Notes under the pieces: generated by a model
The model's input: only the letters and a program-made list of their open reading frames with translations
Databases searched by the model: none
Told to the model about the DNA's origin: nothing
Made by a program: the position numbers and the translations under genes
Part shown: positions 1 through 9,438 of the stretch, piece by piece
How the letters are laid out: each line of letters starts with the position of its first letter
Numbering within the stretch: position 1 is the first letter of the stretch
Assembly: GCA_016926555.1 (NCBI GenBank)
Contig: JAFGOI010000004.1
Location: 232,996-288,121, forward strand
DNA: 55,126 nucleotides
Direction: 5' to 3'
Origin: Patescibacteria group bacterium
GTDB lineage: Bacteria; Patescibacteriota; WWE3; UBA101185; UBA10185

Positions 1-1650
1 TGAGTAACTTTGGGCAGCGGTTAATTTCGCAATTTTATCAAGAGATAATTTCCCAATATTTACTTCGCCGGTTTCGTCACTAATATCTAATTGCTCTTTG
101 TACGTTTCCAGTAGTGGATCGTCTTTTGCCAGTGCTATTCTAAGTTCCTCTCCGGGTTGTAGGGGAGAGGCGGATTTTATTAAAGAGGCGAGGTTTTCGA
201 GTTCTAATCGGGCACGAAGTGCGGTTTCGATGCGTTTTGGTAAGTATCCGGTGCCAAAATATTCGGCTAAAAGCGTGGGATCGTAGATATCATGATTTAA
301 AATGTCATCTTCCACCCGATCTGTTGCGCCCTCAGTGCCTATAGTGAGGCCTCCGAATGGAACCCCATCCGCGCATTTTGAAGTTGTACTCATATACCAG
401 CCCTCAATACCATTATCCTCTAGTATTTTAAGTACTTCTTTTGCAGAGAGCCATCTTCCCTGAGCGCAATCTATGACCAGTTCATATCTCGCCGTTTTTT
501 CACTTCCTTCTGGAGGGTTATATCTTGTCTCGAACTTGTCAAGAATATTTATTTGATCTTGTGATAACCATTCTTTTCCCATTTCGCGTAGACCAGCGGG
601 AGTAAGTTTGCCAATAAATTCTTCCATACCTTCATAAATGATGCCACCTTTTCCAGGTACAACAAAACTATGTGAAAAGAAAGCATCTTCAGCGGATTCA
701 TTCATAACCTCCGCCATTTCTTTGATCATAAGATCAATATGCATTCTTTTGTATGATTCAAACGGTAAAATCTCCCCGTCTTCCATTCTAACGGGAATTT
801 GAGTAATATTTCTGGATTCAGACGCTTCTCTTTCTTCCGCGGTATCTCCCCCTACGCTTCTTCCCAAGCTCATGTGTTTTGCCGCTACTAGCACAGTACG
901 ACCTGCCTCAGTCGACTGGCCAACTCTTCCTCTAGACATAATTATCCAGGGATGTGTGCCTGAGATCCCCTCCAATATCAGTCTTTCCTCGTGATCCGGA
1001 ATGAGTTCACTTTTTATTATACTCGATACGAGTAATAGCGCCTCACACCTCTTATTTGGGTCTTCTATTTGCTCTATGCGGGATAAATATTGTGCAAATT
1101 GTACTGTATGTTCGAAAACGCGATTCCCGGCTACCGTAGAATTTCCTGTTGTGTTACCCACAAAGGGTACTACACGCAGAGCCTGTTTGACGTATTCCGT
1201 ATTATCTTCAGTAGCTTCAATTTGTAGCTGACTCATTATGTCAGGAATATTTCTGTCAAGTGTGTCTAATTCCACTAAACCATTTCCATACACATCCATT
1301 CCCGCGACCATTATTGTGGTAAGAAATTCGTAATCTTCATCTGCAAGTTTTTTTGGGAATCCGTCAGGAATGTTGCCCCTACCTTCGATAAATTCTGAGA
1401 AGTTTTCAGCTACAATTCTTTTATCATCCGTGAGTAGGAATTCTCTAATAAAGTCCCTTTTATCGTCATCTGTCCATTTAGACCATTCTTTACCCTGCCA
1501 GCTTTCTGGGTTCGCTTCTGGTAAAACGATTTCTGCGTGTTCTAAAGCGTCAGAAATCACTCTTCGTGTTTTTTCCGAGAGTTCAATATATGACTTCGGA
1601 TCTTCGCGTTTTATTGTTTCGTTATCGTGATTCATCCACTCATCTGGCAT
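1..1650 (-). CDS. hypothetical protein, C-terminus truncated by window edge (at least 550 aa)
   Basis: Reverse-strand reading from ATG at 1650 (MPDEWMNHDNETIKREDPKSYIELSEKTRRVISDALEHAE...) stays open to base 1; absent from the supplied ORF track, probably because it has no stop in the window. The + ORFs at 98, 1001 and 1370 are antisense to it. Confidence 0.85.
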   Translation of the reverse strand, partial: MPDEWMNHDNETIKREDPKSYIELSEKTRRVISDALEHAEIVLPEANPESWQGKEWSKWTDDDKRDFIREFLLTDDKRIVAENFSEFIEGRGNIPDGFPKKLADEDYEFLTTIMVAGMDVYGNGLVELDTLDRNIPDIMSQLQIEATEDNTEYVKQALRVVPFVGNTTGNSTVAGNRVFEHTVQFAQYLSRIEQIEDPNKRCEALLLVSSIIKSELIPDHEERLILEGISGTHPWIIMSRGRVGQSTEAGRTVLVAAKHMSLGRSVGGDTAEEREASESRNITQIPVRMEDGEILPFESYKRMHIDLMIKEMAEVMNESAEDAFFSHSFVVPGKGGIIYEGMEEFIGKLTPAGLREMGKEWLSQDQINILDKFETRYNPPEGSEKTARYELVIDCAQGRWLSAKEVLKILEDNGIEGWYMSTTSKCADGVPFGGLTIGTEGATDRVEDDILNHDIYDPTLLAEYFGTGYLPKRIETALRARLELENLASLIKSASPLQPGEELRIALAKDDPLLETYKEQLDISDETGEVNIGKLSLDKIAKLTAAQSYS

Positions 1651-1898
1651 TAATATAGTATATAATAAGTGTAAATATTTATTGAACTCGTCGCAACACT
1701 TTTGAAATTAATGCGGGAGTAATTGAAGGATATGTTATCAAGTTCATGATTCTTTTTGCTTCTTTGCAATTTGTAAACGGCGGGTAGCCAGGAAGTTTAT
1801 TATTTTGGAGATAAGTTTGGGTATTTCAGACGTTAAAGTGTATGAGGATTTTGCCATTATTGAAACCCTAATAGCTGTTTTTTCTGTTGAATCTTCTT

Positions 1899-1973
1899 TG
1901 GTGACCCCACGGGGAATCGAACCCCGGTTTTCGGGATGAAAACCCGATGTCCTGACCTCTAGACGATGGGGCC
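1899..1973 (-). tRNA. tRNA-Glu (anticodon TTC), CCA encoded
   Basis: Reverse complement GGCCCCATCGTCTAGAGGTCAGGACATCGGGTTTTCATCCCGAAAACCGGGGTTCGATTCCCCGTGGGGTCACCA folds as a cloverleaf; loop TTTTCAT gives TTC. Confidence 0.97.
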
Positions 1974-2074
1974 TGGTATGGACTACGTTATTTTACCATA
2001 GTAGTGGGATAAAATGGTACTACGTTTATTAAACGGTTTCAACGAAAATCTGCTAAAATCAATCTGATTTAGAA

Positions 2075-3499
2075 ATGATCGTATTTTTTAGGACAATAGT
2101 ATCGTCAATAGCGTCGTTTTTGTTGGCCCTCATACCCCTGCAGAGCTATACTGAAGGAGTTGTTGGCCAACCCCAGACATTTATTCCGTCAAATGTAGTT
2201 TCTCATAACGAGAGAACTATATCTCAACTGATTTATAGAGGTCTTTTTAAGTATGATATTTATGGTGTGCTTATACCTGACCTAGCCGAGATGTGGACTC
2301 TATCAGATGAAGGTCTGGTTTATACAATTAAATTGAAAGAAAAACAGTATTGGTCGAATGGTCAGGAAATAAATGCGGATGATTTGATATACACAGCTTA
2401 TAAAATTCCTGATCTAAAGGGTGTTGCAACGGACAAAGTAGATGATTATACCGTTAGATATACACTGCCGAACCGTTACGCGCCATTTTTGAATCTTCTG
2501 ACAGTTAGTATTCTTCCGAATAATACAGATGAAGAAAGATCTTTGAAACCTATCACAAGTGATGATTTTAAGGTGGGTAGAGTTGAAAGGAATGGGGCAA
2601 TAATAAAAAAAGTGGTATTGGTAACTCAGAAAAGTGAATATCCAATCAGAAAGATAATATTTAGGTATTATACGAATGAGGAGGAACTATCTAACGCCGC
2701 ACAACTAGGCGAGATTGACGGTTTTATGAGTCAAAATATTCATGAGGAGTTGGAGAATTACGAAAACTATAGATTTCCCTTACAGGGAATTTACTTCGCG
2801 CTTTATTTTAATATGAGAAATGAGAAGTTTGAGGATGTGGAATTGCGGAAGAAACTGGAGAAAGTTCTCCCAATTAAACAAATGATAGTAAACGAGGGGA
2901 TTTCTGTTCAGGGTGCCATCAGCAGAGGCTTATTTACAGATATGGAGCTAGAATACGACAACTACGATCCTGAATTTGAAGAGGATCTAGGTGAGCTCCC
3001 GATAACTCTGACAGTACCGGATATAGATAAACACGTAAGGATAGCCAAGGTAGTAAAAGATATATGGGAGGATAGGCTAGAGGTTAGTGTCGTAATAAGA
3101 AAAATACCACCGGATGAATTAATGAGTAAGGTGATAGAACCGAGAGATTTTGAACTACTGTTGTTTGGTCAAGAGGTTAGTAGAGATCCTGACAGATATG
3201 TTATATGGCATTCAACACAGGTAAACTATCCAGGTCTAAATATCACGGGTTTTAATCATGTTAGGGCCGATAGAGCTTTGGAAGAGGGTAGGAATGAGCT
3301 TCATAATGATTATAGAACAGTTCATTACAAAGAATTTCAGAGAGTACTTCAGGAGCAAACTCCGATTATCTTTTTGTATCATCCTTATCAGAATTTTTAT
3401 GTTAGCAATTATATTAAGGGGGTAGGAGAGAAATACACGTTTACTCCGGTTGATAGATTTCTTGATTTTTCGAATTGGGAGAGGGTTAAGACAAATTGA
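2075..3499 (+). CDS. ABC transporter substrate-binding protein, family 5 (peptide/nickel type)
   Basis: Signal peptide; LIYRGLFKYD...LIPDLAEMWTLSDEGLVYTIKLKEKQYWSNGQEINADDLIYTAYKI typical of SBP_bac_5. Confidence 0.85.
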   Translation: MIVFFRTIVSSIASFLLALIPLQSYTEGVVGQPQTFIPSNVVSHNERTISQLIYRGLFKYDIYGVLIPDLAEMWTLSDEGLVYTIKLKEKQYWSNGQEINADDLIYTAYKIPDLKGVATDKVDDYTVRYTLPNRYAPFLNLLTVSILPNNTDEERSLKPITSDDFKVGRVERNGAIIKKVVLVTQKSEYPIRKIIFRYYTNEEELSNAAQLGEIDGFMSQNIHEELENYENYRFPLQGIYFALYFNMRNEKFEDVELRKKLEKVLPIKQMIVNEGISVQGAISRGLFTDMELEYDNYDPEFEEDLGELPITLTVPDIDKHVRIAKVVKDIWEDRLEVSVVIRKIPPDELMSKVIEPRDFELLLFGQEVSRDPDRYVIWHSTQVNYPGLNITGFNHVRADRALEEGRNELHNDYRTVHYKEFQRVLQEQTPIIFLYHPYQNFYVSNYIKGVGEKYTFTPVDRFLDFSNWERVKTN

Positions 3500-3596
3500 G
3501 AAGTGATTTTTAGTAATCATGTGGCGTTTTTGCTCTATATGGCTATTTAAGATGCTATAATTTGTACGTATTTACTCCTTAAAAGTGTAGGTTATG

Positions 3597-3671
3597 GTGG
3601 CCGTAGTTCAGTGGCAGAACGCCGCCCTGTGGAGGCGGATGTCGTCGGTTCGAGTCCGATCGGTCACCCCA
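3597..3671 (+). tRNA. tRNA-His (anticodon GTG), CCA encoded
   Basis: GTGGCCGTAGTTCAGTGGCAGAACGCCGCCCTGTGGAGGCGGATGTCGTCGGTTCGAGTCCGATCGGTCACCCCA; loop CTGTGGA; preceded by G (possible G-1); TATAAT-like box upstream. Confidence 0.97.
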
Positions 3672-3711
3672 GATTTGTGTAATACCCGATATGCCCCTGG
3701 TGAACGCCCTT
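3666..3711 (+). repeat. Left-end repeat, copy A, overlapping tRNA-His 3' end
   Basis: ACCCCAGATTTGTGTAATACCCGATATGCCCCTGGTGAACGCCCTT; about 80% identical by eye to 5545-5590. Confidence 0.8.
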
Positions 3712-3871
3712 GAGCGAACGAGTCACTCTATAGGTTGTATTTCTATTCAATATCCATTATTATTCGGTAAAATCAAAATACTAAGGATCATAAGTAAAGG
3801 AGATGAGTTATGAGCACTTTGAAACCAAAACACTGGGTATTTCTAATACCTGATGTTGATTCAACCCTTTT

Positions 3872-4696
3872 TTATAAATTGATGTTTTCTAAATAGTCTT
3901 TGGAAAATGCAATCCTATTATCTTGATGCAGAATCTCTAAATAAGATTCACTCAATACTAATTCCTTATCTTGTTCTGAAAACTTCTCTTGTTCAAATTC
4001 ATCATTCTTATAGGTAAGATAAACTACTAAGGATCTAACTAAAGATTCCTCTACTACTGTATATGGTTTCTTATAGTTATCATAAACCTCATCTGGGAGT
4101 TTATTGATTATATCCTTAATATTTTGTGTGATCTTGATATTTACCTCTTCTAGTTGGGCATGAAGTAACTCATGTATTAGATTTCTAATGTTAGGTTTAT
4201 AAGAAATATTTCCAAGTATTAAATATCCATCCATGTTAACAGGTATAAACATTCCTGATTTTCCAAAGTTTCGGGTTACATAGATGTTTTTATATTTTGA
4301 TTCAAAATCAAAAGATTCTTTAAATAGATTTGTTACTTTTTCGAACGCATTTCCATACAAACTCAGGTGTTCCTCAACCTGGGCACTTTCTGCATTCTTC
4401 AGCTCTGTTAATTTTTCGACCTCTGCTAATGCTTTAATATAGGAAACAACCTCTTTATGTGTAGGTTTTATATTATCCATTGTGTTTTCCTTGTTAGTTG
4501 CCAATATACTCAGCAAATATTGATATCTATGATCAGGCATAGTGATTTTATTGAAATCTTTATTGCCTAAAATCCTTTTGATATTTTCGGCAACTTCAAG
4601 TTGGGGTGTTGGTAACCTGATAGTTTTGTTATTGTTATATATTAATGCGCAGTATAAGTAAAAAAGATTATCGAATGTTATTGGTATTAACTTCAT
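3872..4696 (-). CDS. putative zinc metallopeptidase-like protein (HELLH)
   Basis: ORF 3872..4771; likely start MKLIPITFDNLFYLY at 4696. HExxH motif in NLIHELLHAQLEEV. Confidence 0.6.
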   Translation of the reverse strand: MKLIPITFDNLFYLYCALIYNNNKTIRLPTPQLEVAENIKRILGNKDFNKITMPDHRYQYLLSILATNKENTMDNIKPTHKEVVSYIKALAEVEKLTELKNAESAQVEEHLSLYGNAFEKVTNLFKESFDFESKYKNIYVTRNFGKSGMFIPVNMDGYLILGNISYKPNIRNLIHELLHAQLEEVNIKITQNIKDIINKLPDEVYDNYKKPYTVVEESLVRSLVVYLTYKNDEFEQEKFSEQDKELVLSESYLEILHQDNRIAFSKDYLENINL

Positions 4697-4794
4697 GTTT
4701 ATATTATAACAGTTGATTTTCTTATGACGATAGTGCGAGTGGCTAACCGTGATGTTGAATTTACAAAACACATTGTTGAGGGCATAATTTTTTT

Positions 4795-5445
4795 ATGGCT
4801 ATGATTTTTAAATTAACTAAACATTCAGACAATCTAATAAGTGAATTATTTGAAAAAGCAATTAAAGAGTTAATTTCTTTTTATAAGTTTAACTGGGTTC
4901 AAAACCAACCCAAAGTATATATTATAGATTCACGTGAAGATATAAATAGCGTATATGGTAAAGATACTCAAGATTGGTTAATTGGTTGGAGTGATGGGAG
5001 GTCTATATATCTGTTAAATCCAGAAAACATCGAAAAAGAAAGTAACCACAAATATTCCGATGATTTGTATTTTAAATTAATTAAGCACGAATTAAGCCAC
5101 CTGTTTTACAAGCTAGTAACTAATACAGATAAACCTTCTTGGTTAAACGAAGGTGTTGCCACATACGTTTCAGGTCAAGTAAATGAGGGCACTGATTTTT
5201 CAAACTTAAGTAAATTTTTAGAAGATCCCAAAGAAGTAGGCAGTGCAATATACAAAGAAGCTGGTTTTGCTCTGCTACTATTATCGAAAGAATTTGGTGA
5301 TGAAAAGATTCTTCAATATATTAAAGAAATAAAAGGTTACAGAACTTCTGATGAAATAAGACTGAAATTTCAAAGTGTCTTTGATAGGGATTTAACATAC
5401 GATTCCTTTAATATGCTTTTAAAAAAGCATTATACGAAAGAGTAA
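4795..5445 (+). CDS. putative gluzincin-type metallopeptidase (HELSH...E)
   Basis: KLIKHELSHLFYKLVTNTDKPSWLNEGVATYVSG: HExxH plus downstream WLNEGVA, typical of M1/peptidase_MA-like families. Confidence 0.8.
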   Translation: MAMIFKLTKHSDNLISELFEKAIKELISFYKFNWVQNQPKVYIIDSREDINSVYGKDTQDWLIGWSDGRSIYLLNPENIEKESNHKYSDDLYFKLIKHELSHLFYKLVTNTDKPSWLNEGVATYVSGQVNEGTDFSNLSKFLEDPKEVGSAIYKEAGFALLLLSKEFGDEKILQYIKEIKGYRTSDEIRLKFQSVFDRDLTYDSFNMLLKKHYTKE

Positions 5446-5448
5446 CTC

Positions 5449-5550
5449 TCAGGATTGTTCAATCCCTAACCTTGGAATATACACACCACTACCGAACAAA
5501 AACTCCTCAAGAAATTCTCGTATTTGTGGGATACATGCCTTAGGACCCCA
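5449..5550 (-). repeat. Right-end tail repeat, copy 1 (WGPKACIPQIREFLEEFLFGSGVYIPRLGIEQS*)
   Basis: 102 nt, open in the minus frame, ends at ACCCCAG; same length and frame as 8134-8235 and 9439-9540. Confidence 0.92.
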
Positions 5551-5590
5551 GATTTGTATAACACCTGGTATACCCCTGGCGATTGTCCTT
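5545..5590 (+). repeat. Left-end repeat, copy B
   Basis: ACCCCAGATTTGTATAACACCTGGTATACCCCTGGCGATTGTCCTT aligns to 3666-3711 without gaps. Confidence 0.8.
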
Positions 5591-5624
5591 ATACGAATAA
5601 ATAATCCTCTGTTAAAATGTATTT

Positions 5625-6119
5625 ATGAAAGATTACAAACGATTTCTAGACAGGTTTTTTGAAAAAGTCAAAGAAGCTGGTATAGATATCATAGGGTTAC
5701 AGCTAGACCATATCGCATATTACACAGCCTCAAAAGAGGAATATGACGAATTAAAACCAGAGTTTGAAGCTCTAGGTGATTTTGACCACGAAGCAATTAT
5801 CAGCAGCAGAAGGGTTGGTGTTATCACACTAGATGAACCATTTGTATACAAAGATTATAAAATCGAGGCAGCAGAACTTATTGAACCAAAAGATGGTGAA
5901 ACCCACTCGTCTGGTTGGGAACACGCAGAATTTGTTACAGGTGAAGGCTACAACGTCATTTTAGAAAAATATCCAAATATAAAATGGGAAACAGGTAGTA
6001 TGAACAGACCCATTTACTCACATATTACTGCTATTCTAGATACAGATTTGAAGTTGAAGTTTCATGATAAGTCGATTCTTGAGTGTATTAGGATAGAAAG
6101 GGAGCAAGGTTCTCAATGA
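5625..6119 (+). CDS. YecM/VOC-family protein
   Basis: LQLDHIAYYTASKEEYDELKPEFEALG...RRVGVITLDEPFVYKDYKIEAAELIEPKDG...GWEHAEFV resembles YecM. Confidence 0.7.
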   Translation: MKDYKRFLDRFFEKVKEAGIDIIGLQLDHIAYYTASKEEYDELKPEFEALGDFDHEAIISSRRVGVITLDEPFVYKDYKIEAAELIEPKDGETHSSGWEHAEFVTGEGYNVILEKYPNIKWETGSMNRPIYSHITAILDTDLKLKFHDKSILECIRIEREQGSQ

Positions 6120-6721
6120 ATGATTCCAAAAAAATAATCCTTTTTGATATCGGGGGTGTTCTCATAGAATACGGTGATGTATTTCAAACTGTGGCGAGAG
6201 AACAAAATTTCGCACACGAATTAATTGACTCAACATTTGATAAATATGATAGGGAAATAACTACAGGCAAGATTACACCACAAGAGCTTTATCTAAAATG
6301 TCTCTCAGAAAACAATCTAGAGGCCGATAAGGAATATAATTTTGTAACCAGCTGGATTAGTGATTACGAGACTATTAGACCAACCTATGATTTGGTTCAA
6401 GAGCTTATGGAGATTTATGAAGTAGGTTTTCTTTCAAACATCTATAAGGGAATGGTTGAAGAAATGATCTCTCAAAAAGTGCTTCCTCATATTGAAGAAA
6501 AATACAGATTTCTATCGTGTGATATTGGCATGCAAAAACCCGATGTGGAATTATATGACTTTGTCGATGAAAAACTTAACTTGAACAAAGGTGAACTATT
6601 GTTTGTTGATGACAAAAATGAGAATTTCCCTCCTGCACTAGAAAGAGGTTGGGAGGTATTTGAATTTCCTAGAAAGAATCCCGAGGAGGGTGCTAGAAAG
6701 TTAAAGGAGTTGCTTTTATGA
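6116..6721 (+). CDS. HAD-superfamily hydrolase
   Basis: ILFDIGGVLIEYGD, LSNIYKG, KPDVELYDF, LLFVDDKNENFPPALERGWEVF; overlaps neighbours by ATGA-type junctions. Confidence 0.9.
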   Translation: MNDSKKIILFDIGGVLIEYGDVFQTVAREQNFAHELIDSTFDKYDREITTGKITPQELYLKCLSENNLEADKEYNFVTSWISDYETIRPTYDLVQELMEIYEVGFLSNIYKGMVEEMISQKVLPHIEEKYRFLSCDIGMQKPDVELYDFVDEKLNLNKGELLFVDDKNENFPPALERGWEVFEFPRKNPEEGARKLKELLL

Positions 6722-7347
6722 AACTTTTCCTAACATCAAGCACAATAACCCCAGAACTAGTAAAACTCTTTGAAGAGCTGGCCAATACAAGCATTAAAAA
6801 CTTGAAATGTGTATTCTTGCCCGATGCTGCCTATGGTGTGCCAGATAGCAAAGATATAAGTTGGGTTGATGGAGAAAGACAATATCTTATCGATAACTTT
6901 AATTGGAAAGTCACAGACCTCGTACTTAGGGATATTGATGAAGTAGATCCAGAATATCTTAGCGGATCCGATGTAATTTTTGTTAATGGTGGTTTTTCAG
7001 GTTATTTAGCAAAAGAAATGCGTCGGACAGGTTTTGATAAAGCTTTGCCAACAGCACTAGAAGAAGGTGTTGTATATGTAGGATCAAGTGCAGGTAGTAT
7101 GGTTTGCAGTAAGACTCAAAACGCAGCAGAATTTTATATCAATGAGCCCGAAGAAGGTGCCAGTGCAATACCAGGATTGGCTCTAGTAGACTTTGAAATT
7201 TACCCACATTTTAACGAGAATATTAAGGAAGAGATAGAAAGTCTTTGGAAAAAGGGTAGTTTATATCTTCTAAAGGATGGCGAAGCTATCGTTGTAAATA
7301 ACGGGGTAGTAACTGTATTAGGAGAAGAAAGAGTAATTTCAAAATGA
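6718..7347 (+). CDS. peptidase S51-like (type 1 glutamine amidotransferase-like) protein
   Basis: VIFVNGGFSGYLAKEMRRTGF...VVYVGSSAGSMVCSKT: nucleophile elbow GxSAG typical of S51 family. Confidence 0.85.
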   Translation: MKLFLTSSTITPELVKLFEELANTSIKNLKCVFLPDAAYGVPDSKDISWVDGERQYLIDNFNWKVTDLVLRDIDEVDPEYLSGSDVIFVNGGFSGYLAKEMRRTGFDKALPTALEEGVVYVGSSAGSMVCSKTQNAAEFYINEPEEGASAIPGLALVDFEIYPHFNENIKEEIESLWKKGSLYLLKDGEAIVVNNGVVTVLGEERVISK

Positions 7348-8129
7348 ATATTGAGAAAGTTATCAAAGAGTTAAACCAAAAATATCCAGGTAAAGCAGTT
7401 TTCAAAAACGATGAGAAAGAAACAACAGAGATATTATGTGAAATAGAGCCTTGCAAAGAACATTCTGAATACAGCAACGCTATAGCGGTTATAGACAAAA
7501 GTATTCCTCACATACATTACAAAACAACTGAAACATATAAAGTAATCAAAGGCATACTAACTTTACATGTTGGTAACGAGGTCCTAACCTTAAAAGAAGG
7601 AGATAGCTATGTCATTAAACCAAATAATGTTCATTGGGCAGAAGGGGATGAAACTTGGATTGAGTGTTACTCTGAACCTGGGTGGACTTTAGAAGACCAA
7701 ATAGCTGCTAAAAATAGAGATGTAGCTGTTGTTATTTTTTATGATGAGAACGGAAATGTTGGAGTTCAGCATAGAGAATCCTATTCAAAAGCAGGGGAGA
7801 AATACGGCCTGTGGGGTGGTAGAAAAGAAGATGGTGAAACTCCTGAAGAAGCTATGAAAAGAGAAATGCAAGAAGAATTGAACTATGTGCCTAAGCAATT
7901 AGAATTTTGGAAAGAGTTTACATATGTCGTTGATATAGAAGGTGATTATCTTCATTGGGTCATAAATCATGATGTTTTCCTTTCCCCCATAACTGATGAA
8001 TTAATGAATGCAAAAGTAGAAGAAGGTGATGATGTAAAGGTAATGTCTATGCAAGAAGCACTAGATGAGCTAGATTTTAGATTAATTAAACCACTATTGC
8101 TTGATCTGAAAGCCAAATTAGGCATTTAA
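7344..8129 (+). CDS. cupin-Nudix fusion protein
   Basis: Cupin half (ETYKVIKGILTLHVGNEVLTLKEGDSYVIKPNNVHWAEG) plus Nudix box GGRKEDGETPEEAMKREMQEELN. Confidence 0.85.
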   Translation: MNIEKVIKELNQKYPGKAVFKNDEKETTEILCEIEPCKEHSEYSNAIAVIDKSIPHIHYKTTETYKVIKGILTLHVGNEVLTLKEGDSYVIKPNNVHWAEGDETWIECYSEPGWTLEDQIAAKNRDVAVVIFYDENGNVGVQHRESYSKAGEKYGLWGGRKEDGETPEEAMKREMQEELNYVPKQLEFWKEFTYVVDIEGDYLHWVINHDVFLSPITDELMNAKVEEGDDVKVMSMQEALDELDFRLIKPLLLDLKAKLGI

Positions 8130-8133
8130 CTCT

Positions 8134-8235
8134 TCAGGATTGCGATATCACTAGCCTTGGAATATACACACCACTACCAAACAAAAACTCCTCAAGAAAT
8201 TCACGAATCTGTGGGATACATGCCTTAGGACCCCA
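8134..8235 (-). repeat. Right-end tail repeat, copy 2 (WGPKACIPQIREFLEEFLFGSGVYIPRLVISQS*)
   Basis: 102 nt; differs from copy 1 at eight codons, six of them synonymous. Confidence 0.92.
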
Positions 8236-8293
8236 GGCTAGAAAATTGTAACGACATCTCCAAAGAAATTTAGATCATATTTTGAGCCATAAG

Positions 8294-8322
8294 TTGAAGC
8301 CCCGGAGGTTATAGGGTATAAT
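8294..8322 (+). promoter_or_regulatory. Sigma70-like promoter TTGAAG-17-TATAAT for radical SAM gene
   Basis: -35 at 8294-8299, -10 at 8317-8322; ATG at 8332 (9 nt gap). Confidence 0.75.
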
Positions 8323-8331
8323 ATCGAGCTT

Positions 8332-9276
8332 ATGGATAAGATTCACATAAGGCACCAAATAATAAATAACTGCAATTATCGTTGCCCTATTTGTTCATAT
8401 GAAGGTGAGGAGATACCTGAGATAATGGGAGGTTGTGGTATGAATAAGACCCTACTATCAGATGAAAATGTTATTTCCCTAATGGAGGAAGTTGTAAATA
8501 TTGTAGGTAGTAATAATATATCTTACGCTATAACTGGTGGTGAACCTACGCTAAGAAAGGATTTACTTATTAAAATGGTCAAACGACTAAATGACCTTGA
8601 TATAGAGGATATATGGCTTAATACAAATGGTTTCTTGCTTAATTCAGAGTATTTAGATGAGTTAAAAGATGCGGGGCTTAAACATGTGAAAATTACGATA
8701 TCTTCAATGGATTTCTTAAAGTACGCAAAAGCTATTGGATATCAGGGAAATATTAGTTGGGCAAAGAAAGCTTTAAAGAAGGTTCTTTATAATACCGACT
8801 GTTGTATTGAGAATGGGTTAAAAGTGGATATAAATATCCCTTTGCAAGAAAGAATTAATGATTCATATGAAGATCTAGAACCGTATTTTAATTTCTCCAA
8901 ACGTGGTGTTTTAGTGAAAGTACTTGTTTTAGAACCTTCTGGGTGGAAAGGGTTTCCAAAAAGAGAGAACTACATTCCTCCTATTGACGTTCACGATTTC
9001 TTAAAAAGTATGGGGGGTAAAAAAATTAGTGATTTTGACTTTAGTCGCGGTGGTTTATATGAATTCGATACAGGTAATAATGAAAAAGTAACGATTGCGG
9101 GTATCTATTTCTGTAGTCCAGCTGATGCAAAGAATCACCCCTATGCTGGGAGATCATTTCTTGTTACCAGTGATGGTCAAATAAAAAAAGGTATGTGGGG
9201 AGATGAAGGCAAAACTAAACTTAAAATAGAGCATACGACTGTTTTAGAAAGACAGTTACGTTCAATTCTGAATTGA
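8332..9276 (+). CDS. radical SAM protein (MoaA-like)
   Basis: IINNCNYRCPICSYEG (CxxxCxxC), AITGGEPTLRKDL, LNTNG. Confidence 0.88.
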   Translation: MDKIHIRHQIINNCNYRCPICSYEGEEIPEIMGGCGMNKTLLSDENVISLMEEVVNIVGSNNISYAITGGEPTLRKDLLIKMVKRLNDLDIEDIWLNTNGFLLNSEYLDELKDAGLKHVKITISSMDFLKYAKAIGYQGNISWAKKALKKVLYNTDCCIENGLKVDINIPLQERINDSYEDLEPYFNFSKRGVLVKVLVLEPSGWKGFPKRENYIPPIDVHDFLKSMGGKKISDFDFSRGGLYEFDTGNNEKVTIAGIYFCSPADAKNHPYAGRSFLVTSDGQIKKGMWGDEGKTKLKIEHTTVLERQLRSILN

Positions 9277-9438
9277 CTCCTGATGATTGTGGAAGGTTTT
9301 GCTTTCTGCTTTTCTGGATAAATAATACCTATAAAATAACCGTCAAGGCTCCATAGAAAACACCTCCAAATGAGAAAGAGACCAAAGGAGTAATATAAAA
9401 AAAGATTTTAGATCCTAATAACAACATGCAAGATAAAT

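Noticed and set aside
98-1630. Plus-strand ORFs at 98, 1001 and 1370
   Set aside because: Antisense to the long continuous minus-strand ORF; serine-rich low-complexity translations without motifs.
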